Source: Streptomyces sp. NBC_00582
Lineage (GTDB): Bacteria > Actinomycetota > Actinomycetes > Streptomycetales > Streptomycetaceae
Assembly (NCBI RefSeq): GCF_036345155.1
Contig: NZ_CP107772.1
Span: 5,766,001-5,830,000, forward strand
DNA length: 64,000 nt
Reading direction: 5' to 3'
Shown here: positions 7,553 through 16,880 of the stretch, in pieces
Numbering within the stretch: the first letter of the stretch is position 1
Layout of the letters: the number at the start of each line of letters is the position of its first letter
Program-made: the position numbers and the translations under genes
Notes under the pieces: generated by a model
Told to the model about the DNA's origin: nothing
What the model saw: the letters and a program-made list of their open reading frames with translations, nothing else
The model's database searches: none

Positions 7553-9024
7553 TGGCCGATCACCACTTGGTCGCCCGCCTTCAGGGCGGCACCGGACGGT
7601 GTGACCTCGACCTGCCCCTCCGCGGAGAGTCCCGCCTTGACGGAGACGTCCACCACGGTGCCGCCGCGCCGGACCTGCACCGTGGCCTGCCCGTCGGCCG
7701 AGGTGTGGAGCGCGGCGATGGGCACCGTCAACGCCTTGCCGGCCGACGATCCCACCTTGATGGTCACCTTCGCGGAACCGCCCGCGTTCTTCGCCAGCTT
7801 CCCCGCGGGGAGGGAGATCTGCACCGGTACGGGAGCCGACGCGTCGTCACTCCCGCCGCCCGACGCCCCCTGCGCGGTCGTGCCGTCCGCCGAACCCGTC
7901 TTCGGCACATCGTCGCCGAGTGCCACCAGTTCCCCCTCCACCTTCTTGCCGTCGGTGGTCTCCACCTCCGCCGTCATGCCCTCGTGGAGCAACTTGGCGT
8001 CGCTGCCCTGCACCACGGCCTGCACCACGACCTTTGAGCTGGTCACCGTGCCGATCGGTCCGGTCGGGGTGTCACCGACCTTCACCGACACCTTGTCCAA
8101 CCGGGCGGGAAGATCCGGCAGGAAGACCACCTCGCCCGCGGGGATCTTGGTTCCGTAGCCGGCCTGGAAGGCGGAGAGCGCGGTGTTGGCCGCGTCCAAC
8201 TGCTGCTGGGCCGCCTTGAGCTGGAGCCTCGCTGCTTTGCCACTGGTGCCGCTGCCGCTGGTGCCCCCCTTGCCGGCGGCCCCCGTGCCACTGGTCTCCG
8301 TGCTACCGGTCCCCGAGCCGCTGGTGTCCGTGGCACTGCTGCCCGTGTCCCCGCTGCCCGTGCCGCCGCTCGGGTCCTGGGCCGAGAGGAGGCCCTGCTG
8401 TGCGGCGGTCACGGCCGCCTCCAACGTCCCCAGCTGCTGCTTGTCCGCGATGCTGGGCTCCTGCGCCTGGAAACCCTTGCTCTTGTACCAGCGGCTCACC
8501 GCGGTGGCGACCCCCTGCCCGTACTGCCCGGTGGCCGCACCCGAGTTGAAGCCGAGCCGGGTCAGAGCCCGCTGGAGCTGCTTGACATCGTCTCCGGACG
8601 TGCCGGGACCCAGGGTGCGGTACATGGGGACGGATCCGCGCAGCACCAGCACCGGTCGTCCGCTCAGCTGCATCAGCACATCGCCCTCCTTCACCTCCGA
8701 CCCGGCGACCGGTGCCTTGGTGACCCGCTGGGCGACGGGGTCGGAGGACCCGGAATCGGGGGCGCCCACGGGCCCCGCCAGGGCCAGACTCTGCGGTGAG
8801 TCGAACTCGATCGAGCCCTGGGCCACCACGCTCGCCGTCAGCGACCGCTGCTCGACCGCGACGGTGACCGGTCCGGCCTTCGGTGGCTTGCGGGCGGCGG
8901 CCGCGTCCGCCGGGGACTGCATCTGCGATCCGGCGAACCATCCGCCCACTCCCACCAGCGCCACCGCCGTGACGATGATCCCCAGCTGTCTGGGACGGCT
9001 GCTCCCACCTTTTTGGCGCTGCAT
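7549..9024 (-). CDS. Membrane-anchored periplasmic-adaptor-like protein with peptidoglycan-binding domain
   Basis: 491 aa from the ATG at 9024, which has AAGGAAG in front; a GTG at 9087 is possible but would overlap the lipoprotein gene. There is one N-terminal membrane segment (LGIIVTAVALVGVGGWFAG), then a PG_binding_1-like repeat (DVKQLQRALTRLGFNSGAATG), a Gly/Ser/Thr-rich linker of about 50 residues, a short helical hairpin, and a beta-rich HlyD/MFP-like C-terminal half. Such adaptors link an ABC permease to extracytoplasmic partners. Here the PG-binding domain suggests attachment to the cell wall. The substrate is unknown. Confidence 0.85.
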   Translation of the reverse strand: MQRQKGGSSRPRQLGIIVTAVALVGVGGWFAGSQMQSPADAAAARKPPKAGPVTVAVEQRSLTASVVAQGSIEFDSPQSLALAGPVGAPDSGSSDPVAQRVTKAPVAGSEVKEGDVLMQLSGRPVLVLRGSVPMYRTLGPGTSGDDVKQLQRALTRLGFNSGAATGQYGQGVATAVSRWYKSKGFQAQEPSIADKQQLGTLEAAVTAAQQGLLSAQDPSGGTGSGDTGSSATDTSGSGTGSTETSGTGAAGKGGTSGSGTSGKAARLQLKAAQQQLDAANTALSAFQAGYGTKIPAGEVVFLPDLPARLDKVSVKVGDTPTGPIGTVTSSKVVVQAVVQGSDAKLLHEGMTAEVETTDGKKVEGELVALGDDVPKTGSADGTTAQGASGGGSDDASAPVPVQISLPAGKLAKNAGGSAKVTIKVGSSAGKALTVPIAALHTSADGQATVQVRRGGTVVDVSVKAGLSAEGQVEVTPSGAALKAGDQVVIGQ

Positions 9025-9076
9025 GCTCTTCCTTCGCTCGCGGGAGGGGCGGTGCACAGTCGGCTCGGGTGCCGGC

Positions 9077-10054
9077 TCACCCGGCACCGGTGGACCCCGG
9101 GGCCTTGAAGAACTTCGGGAAATAGGCGGCCCGGAAGTCCTTGCCGCACGCCAGGTCCTTCATCGCCAGCTCGATCTCCTTGGTGAGCAGCGGCAGCGCC
9201 TCGTCCTTGCTCATGGTTTCCGGGGTGGCGTCGCCCTCCGGCTTCTCGCCGTTCGCGCCTGCCTCCACCGAGGCGGTGCCACCGGCGCCGGCGGGAGCGG
9301 ACTCGGCCGCCTGGAGCTTCACCATTTCCCCGATGCTGGTCGGCTGCGTGGTCGTGACGGTGATGCCTTCCTTCTTCAGGCACGAGGCGTACGACTGCGC
9401 CAGGCCGACCAGCTCCTGGTCACCGTTGAGTGCCTGCGCGTTCGCCTGGTTCTCGGAGGTGGAGGCGGCGCTGCGGTCCTCGACGGACTCGCCGCCGTAG
9501 ACCTCCTTGTCGGCCGTTCCCATGCACCCGGTCCAGTCCTTCTGGCCGACCTTCGGGTCCGGGGGACTGCCCAGCGCCTTCTCGAAGGCCGTCTTCTGCG
9601 CGGGAGTGAGCGTGTCCATGTACTTCGCGTTGGCCGAGGGCTCGTTCGCGGCCTTGCGCGACACCTGGGGATCGTCGGGGTAGACCGCGACCGCGGTGTA
9701 GCCGAAGCCGTACTTCTGCCGGAACTTCTTGGTGAGTCCGTAGTCCGCCCCGTCGGTGGCCCAGCCGGTCCTGAAGTCCTCGGGCGCCTCGGGGGTGTAG
9801 GTGAACCCCTGCTTCTTCATGCAGACCGCGATCGCGTTCTCCACGAGGTACTGCTTCTTGAGTTCGGCGCTGGCGTCCGCGGGGATGTCGAGCTGCCCCG
9901 ACGACCCGGCGGAGGTCTTCCCGCCGGCCGCGGAGGTGCCGCTCCCGTCGCCCGCCGAGGAGGACGAGGACGACTCGCCGCCGCCGCAAGCCGCCAGCAG
10001 CGGCAGCAGGGTCACTGCCACGGCCAGTTTCCGAACAGCGCGGGATCCAGACAT
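9077..10054 (-). CDS. Secreted lipoprotein at the head of the ABC operon
   Basis: 325 aa from the ATG at 10054. The signal peptide ends in a lipobox LLAAC with the acylated Cys at about residue 23, followed by a Gly/Ser-rich tether. The mature part is mostly helical and has scattered single Cys residues in similar contexts (CMKKQGF, CMGTADK, CLKKEGI), plus a late LACGKDF. I do not recognise the family. Its place 52 bp upstream of the adaptor suggests it supplies or receives the substrate of this transporter. Confidence 0.8.
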   Translation of the reverse strand: MSGSRAVRKLAVAVTLLPLLAACGGGESSSSSSAGDGSGTSAAGGKTSAGSSGQLDIPADASAELKKQYLVENAIAVCMKKQGFTYTPEAPEDFRTGWATDGADYGLTKKFRQKYGFGYTAVAVYPDDPQVSRKAANEPSANAKYMDTLTPAQKTAFEKALGSPPDPKVGQKDWTGCMGTADKEVYGGESVEDRSAASTSENQANAQALNGDQELVGLAQSYASCLKKEGITVTTTQPTSIGEMVKLQAAESAPAGAGGTASVEAGANGEKPEGDATPETMSKDEALPLLTKEIELAMKDLACGKDFRAAYFPKFFKAPGSTGAG

Positions 10055-10158
10055 GTATCCATCCGATCGAGAGGAATCGTGGGGACTGAGCGCCACTGTG
10101 GTCTCCGCAGTTGATGACCATGGGCGCGGATCATGACCAAGCTGTAACTGCGGGCCCG

Positions 10159-11055
10159 CTACGCGGGCGGTCCGGTGACGAGGTCACCGTTCCTGTCGTA
10201 CGGCCAGGCGTTGGCGACGCATCCGTGCAGGCCCTTGATCTGCTGCATCATCACGGGGGCGAGCTGCCCGGGACCCGCACAGGTCTGGTGCGTGTAGTCC
10301 AGGAAGTGCCCCATCTCGTGGTTCACGATCAGGGCCCGGTACTCGTGGATCGGACCGTCGAACGTGGGCGAGCCCTTCACCCAGCGCTTGAGGTTCACCA
10401 CCACCCCGTCGGGAATCTCGCAGTTGTACTCGCCGTGCGTGTCCTGGTGGATGCCCGCCCAGCACAGGGCGTCGGCCGTTCCCGGCGTCGCGATCTTCAC
10501 CATGAGGTCATAGGGCTGCCCCGCGCCCACCAGCTGGAACGAGGAGACCCCGTTCCGGGCCCAGCCCCGGGGAGCGGCGAGGATGTCGGCCATCTCGTTC
10601 GCCGCCCGGTCCGGCGAGATGTCGAGGCCGGTCTCGACCTGCACCGCATAGCGGAGCAGACGGGTCCCCCGACCGACCTTCGCGCCACCGGCCCGCGCGG
10701 TGACGAACGTGCCGGGGCCCGTCGCGGGAACGTCGATCCTCGTGGAGGTCGGGGTCGAGGTCGGGGCCGGACTGCTCGGCGGCGGGGTCGGCGTCGGGCT
10801 CGAGGGTGGGGTGCGGCTCGGTGCGGGGGTGGGGGTCGGGCTGGTACGCACGGTGCCGCGCGGGTGCGGCGCTGCGCCCGTCGTGTCGCCCCGTCCGCCG
10901 TCCAGGAAGAACGCCGCGGAGCCCAGCAGACCGACCGTCACCAGCCCGGCGACCAGGGCGGTCCGGCCCCGGCGGCGCGGACGTTCCCGGCGGTGGGAGG
11001 ACCGGTGGCGGCCGCCGGTGGGCGGTGCGGATTCCCGCTCTCGTACCGAATGCAT
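10159..11055 (-). CDS. DUF3152 protein, zincin-like, membrane anchored
   Basis: 298 aa. The N-terminus is basic, with a membrane segment (TALVAGLVTVGLLGSAAFFL), then a Pro/Ser/Thr-rich stretch, then a DUF3152 domain from about residue 115. The domain contains NHEMGHFLDYTHQTC, an HExxH-type zinc site, which suggests a surface metallopeptidase, although no activity is established for the family that I know of. The start at 11055 has no good ribosome-binding site, and TACCCT about 60 nt upstream may be the -10. Confidence 0.85.
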   Translation of the reverse strand: MHSVRERESAPPTGGRHRSSHRRERPRRRGRTALVAGLVTVGLLGSAAFFLDGGRGDTTGAAPHPRGTVRTSPTPTPAPSRTPPSSPTPTPPPSSPAPTSTPTSTRIDVPATGPGTFVTARAGGAKVGRGTRLLRYAVQVETGLDISPDRAANEMADILAAPRGWARNGVSSFQLVGAGQPYDLMVKIATPGTADALCWAGIHQDTHGEYNCEIPDGVVVNLKRWVKGSPTFDGPIHEYRALIVNHEMGHFLDYTHQTCAGPGQLAPVMMQQIKGLHGCVANAWPYDRNGDLVTGPPA

Positions 11056-11151
11056 GGCAGCTCAAGCTGGTCGTCCCAAGTGATCGCGCCGAGCTCAAAC
11101 TGTCACGAGAGGGTAACGATGGATCTTCCGATGGGCCCTGTGGCGCGACAC

Positions 11152-11179
11152 ACTATTGCAAGCAGGTGCTTGCAATAGT
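11152..11179. promoter_or_regulatory. 28-bp perfect palindrome, probable operator of the XRE regulator
   Basis: ACTATTGCAAGCA, GG, TGCTTGCAATAGT: 13-bp arms around a 2-bp centre, 26 bp before the regulator start. It contains two TTGCAA motifs and is AT-rich for the window. Autoregulation by the XRE protein is inferred. Confidence 0.6.
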
Positions 11180-11205
11180 TAGCGGCGCTGGTGCACAGTG
11201 GAGAC

Positions 11206-11619
11206 ATGGCATCGCTCAACGTCGGCAATCTCGGTGACTACCTGCGCGAGCAGCGGCGCAACGCCAAGCTCTCGCTCCGGCAGCTCGCCGACGCCGCCGG
11301 GGTGTCCAATCCCTATCTGAGCCAGATCGAGCGCGGGCTGCGCAAGCCGAGCGCGGAGGTGCTGCAGCAGGTCGCCAAGGCCCTGCGGATCTCCGCGGAG
11401 ACGCTGTACGTGCGCGCCGGCATCCTCGACGCGGAGCGGGACCGGGACGAGGTCGAGACCCGTGCGGTCATCCTCGCCGATCCCACCCTGACGGAGGCGC
11501 AGAAGCAGGCACTGCTGCAGATCTACGAGTCCTTCCGCAAGGAGAACGGATTCGAGACCGCGCGGGAGAGCCGGCCGGGGGACGAGGGCGACGCCGACCC
11601 GCAGCAGACGGCCAGTTGA
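11206..11619 (+). CDS. XRE-family helix-turn-helix regulator
   Basis: 137 aa. The helix-turn-helix spans about residues 8-64 (YLREQRRNAKLSLRQLADAA, then SNPYLSQIERGLRKPS). The C-terminal part is helical and acidic and may mediate dimerisation. The start is the ATG at 11206, with GTGGAG just upstream; the in-frame GTG at 11191 is less likely. The perfect palindrome at 11152-11179 sits where its own promoter should be. The Ala/Lys-rich protein gene follows 110 bp downstream. Confidence 0.88.
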   Translation: MASLNVGNLGDYLREQRRNAKLSLRQLADAAGVSNPYLSQIERGLRKPSAEVLQQVAKALRISAETLYVRAGILDAERDRDEVETRAVILADPTLTEAQKQALLQIYESFRKENGFETARESRPGDEGDADPQQTAS

Positions 11620-11729
11620 CCGGACCAGGGGACCGGCCGCCGACTGCGGACCCGTACGACCCTCAGCCGAAGACGACGAACGACGCACGACGAACCACGA
11701 CGAACGTGAATCCGGGAGGATCTACAACC

Positions 11730-12413
11730 ATGGCCATCACCGACGACCTGCGCAAGACCTTCAGCGACCCGACCCCGCTCTACTTCGCCGCAGGCACCGC
11801 CGACCTGGCCCTCCAGCAGGCGAGGAAGGTGCCGGCTCTGGTGGAGCAGCTGCGCGCCGAGGCGCCGGCCCGTATCGAGGCCGTGCGCAACACCGACCCC
11901 AAGGCCGTGCAGGAGAAGGCCGCCGCCCGTGCCAAGGAGGCCGGTGCCAAGGCCAAGGAGGCGCAGGAGACCTTCCAGTCGAAGGTCAACGAGTTCATCT
12001 CCACCCTCGACGGCGACATCAAGAAGCTCGGCACCACGCTCGACGCCGACCTGAAGAAGCTCGGCGAGTCCGCCCAGGACCTCGCGCTGCGCGGTGTCGG
12101 TGTCGCCGCCGAGTACGCCGTCAAGGCCCGCGAGACCTACGAGAAGGTCGCCGAGCACGGCGAGCAGGCCGTGAAGACCTGGCGTGGCGAGGCCGCCGAG
12201 GAGATCGAGGAGCTGGCGATCGTCGTCGAGGGCAAGGACGAGCCCAAGGACGAGCCGAAGGCCGCGACCCTCACCGAGGTCAAGGACGAGCCGAAGCCCG
12301 CCCCGGCCGCCGAGGCCAAGGCCGAGCCCGCTGCCGCGAAGAAGCCGGCCGCCAAGAAGGCCCCGGCCCCGCGCCGGACCACCGCGAAGAAGACGACGCC
12401 TCCGGCGAAGTGA
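11730..12413 (+). CDS. Ala/Lys-rich HBHA-like protein
   Basis: 227 aa, long helical coiled-coil segments (residues 1-160) and a disordered Lys/Pro/Ala tail (AAAKKPAAKKAPAPRRTTAKK). The plan resembles mycobacterial heparin-binding haemagglutinin and histone-like tails. In Streptomyces the role is unclear: DNA, membrane or polyanion binding are all possible. No signal peptide. GGGAGGA lies about 10 nt before the ATG at 11730. A hairpin terminator follows. Confidence 0.75.
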   Translation: MAITDDLRKTFSDPTPLYFAAGTADLALQQARKVPALVEQLRAEAPARIEAVRNTDPKAVQEKAAARAKEAGAKAKEAQETFQSKVNEFISTLDGDIKKLGTTLDADLKKLGESAQDLALRGVGVAAEYAVKARETYEKVAEHGEQAVKTWRGEAAEEIEELAIVVEGKDEPKDEPKAATLTEVKDEPKPAPAAEAKAEPAAAKKPAAKKAPAPRRTTAKKTTPPAK

Positions 12414-12470
12414 GACGCACGGCCGGCGCCGCAGCCGCCGGGGACGGCAACGCGGACATAAGGTCACGGG

Positions 12471-12493
12471 CCGGGCACTGATACGGTGCCCGG
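12471..12493 (+). terminator. Hairpin terminator after the HBHA-like gene
   Basis: CCGGGCAC, 7-nt loop, GTGCCCGG, with partial extension of the stem outward. No U tract, as is common in Streptomyces. Confidence 0.45.
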
Positions 12494-12581
12494 TCCGTTG
12501 TACGGGTGACGACAGCGCGGTTGCGGGTACGGTGACCGCGTAAGGACGAGCCGGGTCGTGCCGAATCGGGTGGTGGACATA

Positions 12582-12926
12582 GTGCTGATGCAGGGGTTCG
12601 CAGGGTTCATGTCACTGCTGAGCCTGGCCCTGATCGTGTTCAGCGGCTTCGCTCTGATCGACGCGGCCATCCGCCGCGAGGACGGCTACCGCGCCGCCGA
12701 CAAGCAGACCAAGCCCTTCTGGATGATCATCCTGGGGATCGCCTTCGTGGTGAACCTGATCTTCCCGATCCTGTCGTTCCTGCCGGTCATCGGCCTGGTC
12801 GCGACGATCGTCTACATGGTCGACGTCCGCCCGGCCCTGCGCGCCCTCCCTGGCGGCGGCCGCACCCACCGAGGCGGCGGCTCCAGCAGCGACGGCCCGT
12901 ACGGCCCCTATAACGGCGGACGGTAA
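12582..12926 (+). CDS. DUF2516 membrane protein
   Basis: 114 aa from the GTG at 12582, which has GGTGGTGG 5-6 nt upstream; an ATG two codons later and a GTG at 12558 are alternatives. There are two to three membrane segments (FMSLLSLALIVFSGFALID and the MIILGIAFVVNLIFPILSFL region) and a Gly-rich polar tail. DUF2516 is a conserved actinobacterial family without a known function. Confidence 0.8.
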   Translation: MLMQGFAGFMSLLSLALIVFSGFALIDAAIRREDGYRAADKQTKPFWMIILGIAFVVNLIFPILSFLPVIGLVATIVYMVDVRPALRALPGGGRTHRGGGSSSDGPYGPYNGGR

Positions 12927-12940
12927 GGGCAACCCCCCCC

Positions 12941-12952
12941 AGGGGCGCGGGG
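12941..12952. repeat. Copy of the dispersed GC-rich repeat (partial, inverse orientation)
   Basis: AGGGGCGCGGGG matches the reverse complement of the right part of the repeat seen at 36221, 56111 and 62392. It lies just after the DUF2516 gene, between convergent genes. Confidence 0.4.
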
Positions 12953-13043
12953 CCGCCGTATCGACAGGCGGCTCCGCCGCGTGGGCGCGACCGGCCACAC
13001 CGCACCCGCACCGGCAGGTCACCCCCGCCCCCACGGCGAAGCC

Positions 13044-14402
13044 CTACGGGACCCGGTCCAACAGAACAACCGCGACGTCGTCCGTCAGCTCACCCCCGTT
13101 GAGCTCCCGCACCTCACTCACCGCCGCCCGCAACAGCTCCTCCCCGCTCAACCCCTCACCGAGCTGCCGACGGATCATCTCCACCATCCCGTCCTGCCCG
13201 AGCCGCTCGTTGCGCCCCGCACCGACCCGCCCCTCGATCAGCCCGTCGGTGTAGAGCATCAGACTCCACGCCGCCCCCAGCTCCACCTGCATCCGGGGCC
13301 AGCGAGCGCCGGGCACCAGCCCCAGCGCGGGCCCGTTGTTCTCCTGCGGCAGCAGCCGCGCGGGCCGTCCGGGCACGGCGACCAGCGGTGCCGGATGCCC
13401 GGCCAGGCACAGCCCGGCCCGCCGGCCGTCCGGCGCGATGTCCACCGTGCACAGCGTCGCGAAGATCTCGTCGTCGTCCCGCTCGTGCTCCAGCACCTGC
13501 TGCAGCGTCCCCAGCAGTTCGTCCCCGCACAGCCCCGCCAGGGTCAGCGCCCGCCAGGCGATGCGCAGCTCCACGCCGAGCGCCGCCTCGTCGGGGCCGT
13601 GCCCGCAGACGTCGCCGATCATCGCGTGGACCGTGCCGTCGGGCGTGCGGACGGTGTCGTAGAAGTCACCGCCGAGCAGCGCGCGCGAGCGGCCGGGGCG
13701 GTAGCGGGCGGCGAAGCGCAGCGGGGAGCCCTCCAGGAGGGGCGTGGGCAGCAGCCCGCGCTCCAGCCGGGCGTTCTCCTGGGCGCGCAGCTTGCCCTCG
13801 GCGAGCCTCCGCTCGGCCGTGTCGGAACGTTTCCTCTCAACGGCGTAGCGGATCGCGCGGCTCAGCAGCCGGCCGTCCAGCTCGTCCCGGAAGAGATAGT
13901 CCTGGGCGCCGACGCGCACGGCTTCGGCGCCGCGCTCGGCGTCGCCGGAGGCGGTGAGCGCGAGCACGGCGTGCCGGGGCGCGAGTCGCAGGACGTGCCG
14001 CAGGACGGCGAGTTCCTCGTCGGTCTCGCCGGGCTTGGCGGCCCGGCCCGGCGCGGGCAGCGCCAGGTCGAGCAGGATGCAGTGCACGTCGTCGGTGAGC
14101 AGCCGCTCGGCCTCGGTGAGGTTGCGGGCGGTGCGGACGCGGATCCGCTTGCCGTCCGAGTCCAGCAGATCGGGGACGATCGGCGCGGCCGTGGGGTCGT
14201 CCTCGATCAGCAGCAGGGTGAGCGTGGTGTGCGCGGTGTCGTGGTCGGCCGTCGCGGTGTCGCGCACGGTCTCGTCCTTGCGGGCGGCTTCCCGCCGGGG
14301 CGGGTCTACGTCATTGGAGGGGCCGCCTGGTGCGGGTACGGCCTGCGCCTGACCACACTCCGCGGCCGGGATCGCTCTCTGCCGCGGTACGGGTGCGGGC
14401 AT
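13044..14402 (-). CDS. Response-regulator receiver fused to a PP2C (SpoIIE-type) phosphatase
   Basis: 452 aa. After about 50 disordered residues comes a receiver domain with the acidic pair in LLIEDDP, the phospho-acceptor Asp in CILLDLALP, and a conserved Thr/Lys region. It is followed by a short coiled linker and a PPM phosphatase with GGDFYD, GDVCGHGPDEA and a late DDVAVVLL metal ligand. The RsbU/RssB-like layout suggests control of a sigma factor through anti-anti-sigma dephosphorylation. No cognate kinase or anti-sigma gene is adjacent. The start is the ATG at 14402 with GGAAGGAA upstream. Confidence 0.9.
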   Translation of the reverse strand: MPAPVPRQRAIPAAECGQAQAVPAPGGPSNDVDPPRREAARKDETVRDTATADHDTAHTTLTLLLIEDDPTAAPIVPDLLDSDGKRIRVRTARNLTEAERLLTDDVHCILLDLALPAPGRAAKPGETDEELAVLRHVLRLAPRHAVLALTASGDAERGAEAVRVGAQDYLFRDELDGRLLSRAIRYAVERKRSDTAERRLAEGKLRAQENARLERGLLPTPLLEGSPLRFAARYRPGRSRALLGGDFYDTVRTPDGTVHAMIGDVCGHGPDEAALGVELRIAWRALTLAGLCGDELLGTLQQVLEHERDDDEIFATLCTVDIAPDGRRAGLCLAGHPAPLVAVPGRPARLLPQENNGPALGLVPGARWPRMQVELGAAWSLMLYTDGLIEGRVGAGRNERLGQDGMVEMIRRQLGEGLSGEELLRAAVSEVRELNGGELTDDVAVVLLDRVP

Positions 14403-14692
14403 GGTGTCGGGTTCCTTCCCTCCCCCCGAGGGCACGGCGGGGACGAGGGACCTCGACCCACCGACGGGGACCATAGCGGCAGAAGGCGCCGCAGCGGAAT
14501 GGTGTGCGGCACGCGGTTTGATCTCAGGCCAGTGTCATATGCCGCGTTCCCTACCGCAGTTGGGCAGGTCGGGACGAGGGTGGGGATGACGAAGGTCACG
14601 TCCGCACGGGGTTTGGCGAGTCCGGGGAGGTGCCGTGCGTCACGTGCCGCGGGTCACGGGCAAGGCTGTTGAACCCTTTTGGGGCTTTCGCC

Positions 14693-15790
14693 TCATGCGT
14701 CCGGTCGCACCACCGCGAGGATCGGCATCGTCCCCGCCCCGGCGAGGGTGACGGTGCGGCCGGGGCGCGGGGCGTGGATGATCGAGCCGTCGCCCACATA
14801 GAGCGCCACATGGCTCGCGTCGCCGAAGTAGATGATCAGGTCGCCGGGGCGCATGTCCTCGACGGGCACGTGCGGGAGCTGCTTCCACTGCTCCTGCGAG
14901 GTCCGCGGGATCGACCGCCCGGCGCTCTTCCAGGCCTCGGAGGTCAGCCCGGAGCAGTCGAAGGAGTCCGGGCCCTCGGCGCCCCACACGTACGGCTTCC
15001 CGATCTGGGCGGTCGCGTAGGCGATGGCCTTCTTGCCCGCCGCGCTCGCCTTGCCGTCGATCTCGTCGAGGATGCCGGTGTCCAGCCAGGCGGTCTGCGC
15101 CTTCTGGTCGGCCTGTTCCTGGAGCTTGGCGAGGCGTTCCTGCTCGGCCTTCTGCAGCTGGGACTCCAGCTTCTCGGCCGCCGTGATCTGCTTCTCGATC
15201 CGCTTCTGGGCCGCCGCCTTGGCCTTGCGGTTGGCCTCCAGCTTGGACCACTGCGCGGAGGCGTCCGCGGAGTACTGCTCCAAGTCCTCCTGGGTGCGGG
15301 TCACTTCCGCGATCAGGCCCTTGGTCGCGCGCTGGCCCTGGAGCACCCGGCCGGCCCCGTCGAGGAACTCGCTCGGGTCGTCGCTCAGCATCAGCTGGGC
15401 CTCGTCGGGCAGTCCGCCCGTGCGGTACTGGGAGCGGGCGGCGGCACCGGCCCGGTCCTTCAACTCCGCGAGCCGCTCCTGGCCTTCGACGATCTTCTGG
15501 GCGAGGGCGACGATCTCGGCGGACTGCTTCTTCGCCGCCTCCTCGGCCGCGTTGTAGGCGTCGGTGGCGACCGCGGCGTCGTGGTAGAGCGTCTCCAGCT
15601 TCTCGCGGACCTCTTCCAGGTCCCTGCTGGGCGGGAGGGTCAGATCGGGGGCGGTCGTCGCCGTCGGGGACGGCGTGGGGCTGCTCGGGCGGTCGGGGCT
15701 CGCGAACGCCGCGCCGGGTGCTCCCAGCACGGTCACCGCGCAGACGACCGCCACCGCGACCGCGAACAGGCCGCGCTTGCCCGGACCCAT
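14693..15790 (-). CDS. Secreted NlpC/P60 cell-wall hydrolase (RipA-like)
   Basis: 365 aa from the ATG at 15790. There is a signal peptide (GLFAVAVAVVCAVTVLGAPGAAFA), a Pro/Ser/Thr stretch, a long coiled coil at about residues 50-240, and a C-terminal NlpC/P60 domain with the catalytic Cys in DSFDCSGLT and His in ASHVALYVGD. Such enzymes cut peptidoglycan stem peptides during growth and division, and the coiled coil usually restrains or positions the domain. I looked for a c-di-AMP (ydaO) riboswitch in the leader and saw no convincing one. Confidence 0.92.
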   Translation of the reverse strand: MGPGKRGLFAVAVAVVCAVTVLGAPGAAFASPDRPSSPTPSPTATTAPDLTLPPSRDLEEVREKLETLYHDAAVATDAYNAAEEAAKKQSAEIVALAQKIVEGQERLAELKDRAGAAARSQYRTGGLPDEAQLMLSDDPSEFLDGAGRVLQGQRATKGLIAEVTRTQEDLEQYSADASAQWSKLEANRKAKAAAQKRIEKQITAAEKLESQLQKAEQERLAKLQEQADQKAQTAWLDTGILDEIDGKASAAGKKAIAYATAQIGKPYVWGAEGPDSFDCSGLTSEAWKSAGRSIPRTSQEQWKQLPHVPVEDMRPGDLIIYFGDASHVALYVGDGSIIHAPRPGRTVTLAGAGTMPILAVVRPDA

Positions 15791-16034
15791 ACCTCGTCCC
15801 CCAAACTGATTTCCCGTCAGTAACTTACGGTGCTCGGGGGATCGTGCCACGTCACGGCCGAAAGTGACAGAGTCAGGCCCGGAACCGACAGGTACCGAAC
15901 AGCTATGCCCTTCCAGTCGACAGGTGGAGCCCTTCCCCCGTCACCCTCCCGCACTCCCCGGAATGATGATCGCCCCGCCGATGTGACGAACGACTCACGG
16001 GGATCGTTCCCGGGAGCCACGAAAGGGTTAACGG

Positions 16035-16880
16035 TCAGCGAACCGGCGCCAAGGCCCGCCAGCCCACCGTCACTTCGCCCTGCCTCCAGCGCGCCGGGCC
16101 GTCCGTCACCGGCCAGTCCGCCGTGAGCGCGCGGACCGCGCGGATCCAGCGCTGGCGGGCGCCGTACGACGCGTAGGGGGCCGCGGCGGCCCAGGCCCGG
16201 TCGAAGTCGCGCAGGAACGCGTGCACCGGCTCACCCGGCACATTGCGGTGGATCAGCGCCTTGGGTAGCCGCTCCGCCAGATCCGAGGGCCGCTCCAGGG
16301 ACCCCAGCCGGGCCGCGAAGGTGACCGTGCGCGGCCCCTCCGGCCCGAGCGCGACCCACACGTGCCGCCGCCCTATCTCGTCGCAGGTCCCCTCCACGAG
16401 CAGCCCGCCCGCCGAGACCCCGCCGGCCGGCGCGAGCCGGGCGCACAGCCGCTCCCAGACCCCCGCGACCTGGTCCTCGTCGTACTGCCGCAGCACGTTG
16501 GCCGCGCGCACCAGGTGCGGCCGCTGCGGGAGGGGCAGCTCGAACCCGCCGTGCCGGAAGGCCAGCCCCTCGCGCTCGTACGGCTTCGCGGCGGCGACCC
16601 GCGCGGGTTCGATCTCGACGCCCACGACCCGCGCGCGGGGCGCGACGCGGCGCAGCCGGCCGAGCAGTTCGACGGCCGTCCAGGGCGCCGCCCCGTACCC
16701 GAGGTCGACGGCCACGGGGTCCTCGGCCCGCCGCAGCTCGGCGCCGTGCGTCGCGGCGATCCAGCGGTCCATGCGGCGCAGCCGGTTGGGGTTGGTGGTC
16801 CCGCGCGTGACGGTGCCCACGACGGGGGTCCCCCCGCTCGAACGCATCCGAGAGCGGGGGAGGGGGGCGCGGGAGGTCAT
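16035..16880 (-). CDS. SAM-dependent methyltransferase-like protein
   Basis: 281 aa from the ATG at 16880. [20 protein letters not shown] is a modified SAM-binding motif I (DLGYG) and [10 protein letters not shown] is motif II with the acidic ribose ligand. The rest is helical and basic. The substrate is unknown. It diverges from mshA across 224 bp, an arrangement I recall being conserved in Streptomyces. Confidence 0.75.
   Translation of the reverse strand: MTSRAPLPRSRMRSSGGTPVVGTVTRGTTNPNRLRRMDRWIAATHGAELRRAEDPVAVDLGYGAAPWTAVELLGRLRRVAPRARVVGVEIEPARVAAAKPYEREGLAFRHGGFELPLPQRPHLVRAANVLRQYDEDQVAGVWERLCARLAPAGGVSAGGLLVEGTCDEIGRRHVWVALGPEGPRTVTFAARLGSLERPSDLAERLPKALIHRNVPGEPVHAFLRDFDRAWAAAAPYASYGARQRWIRAVRALTADWPVTDGPARWRQGEVTVGWRALAPVR

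Noticed and set aside
15791..16034. Possible c-di-AMP (ydaO) riboswitch in front of the NlpC/P60 gene
   Set aside because: The conserved GGGGCAACC/GCCGAA-type core that I would expect was not found on the minus strand.
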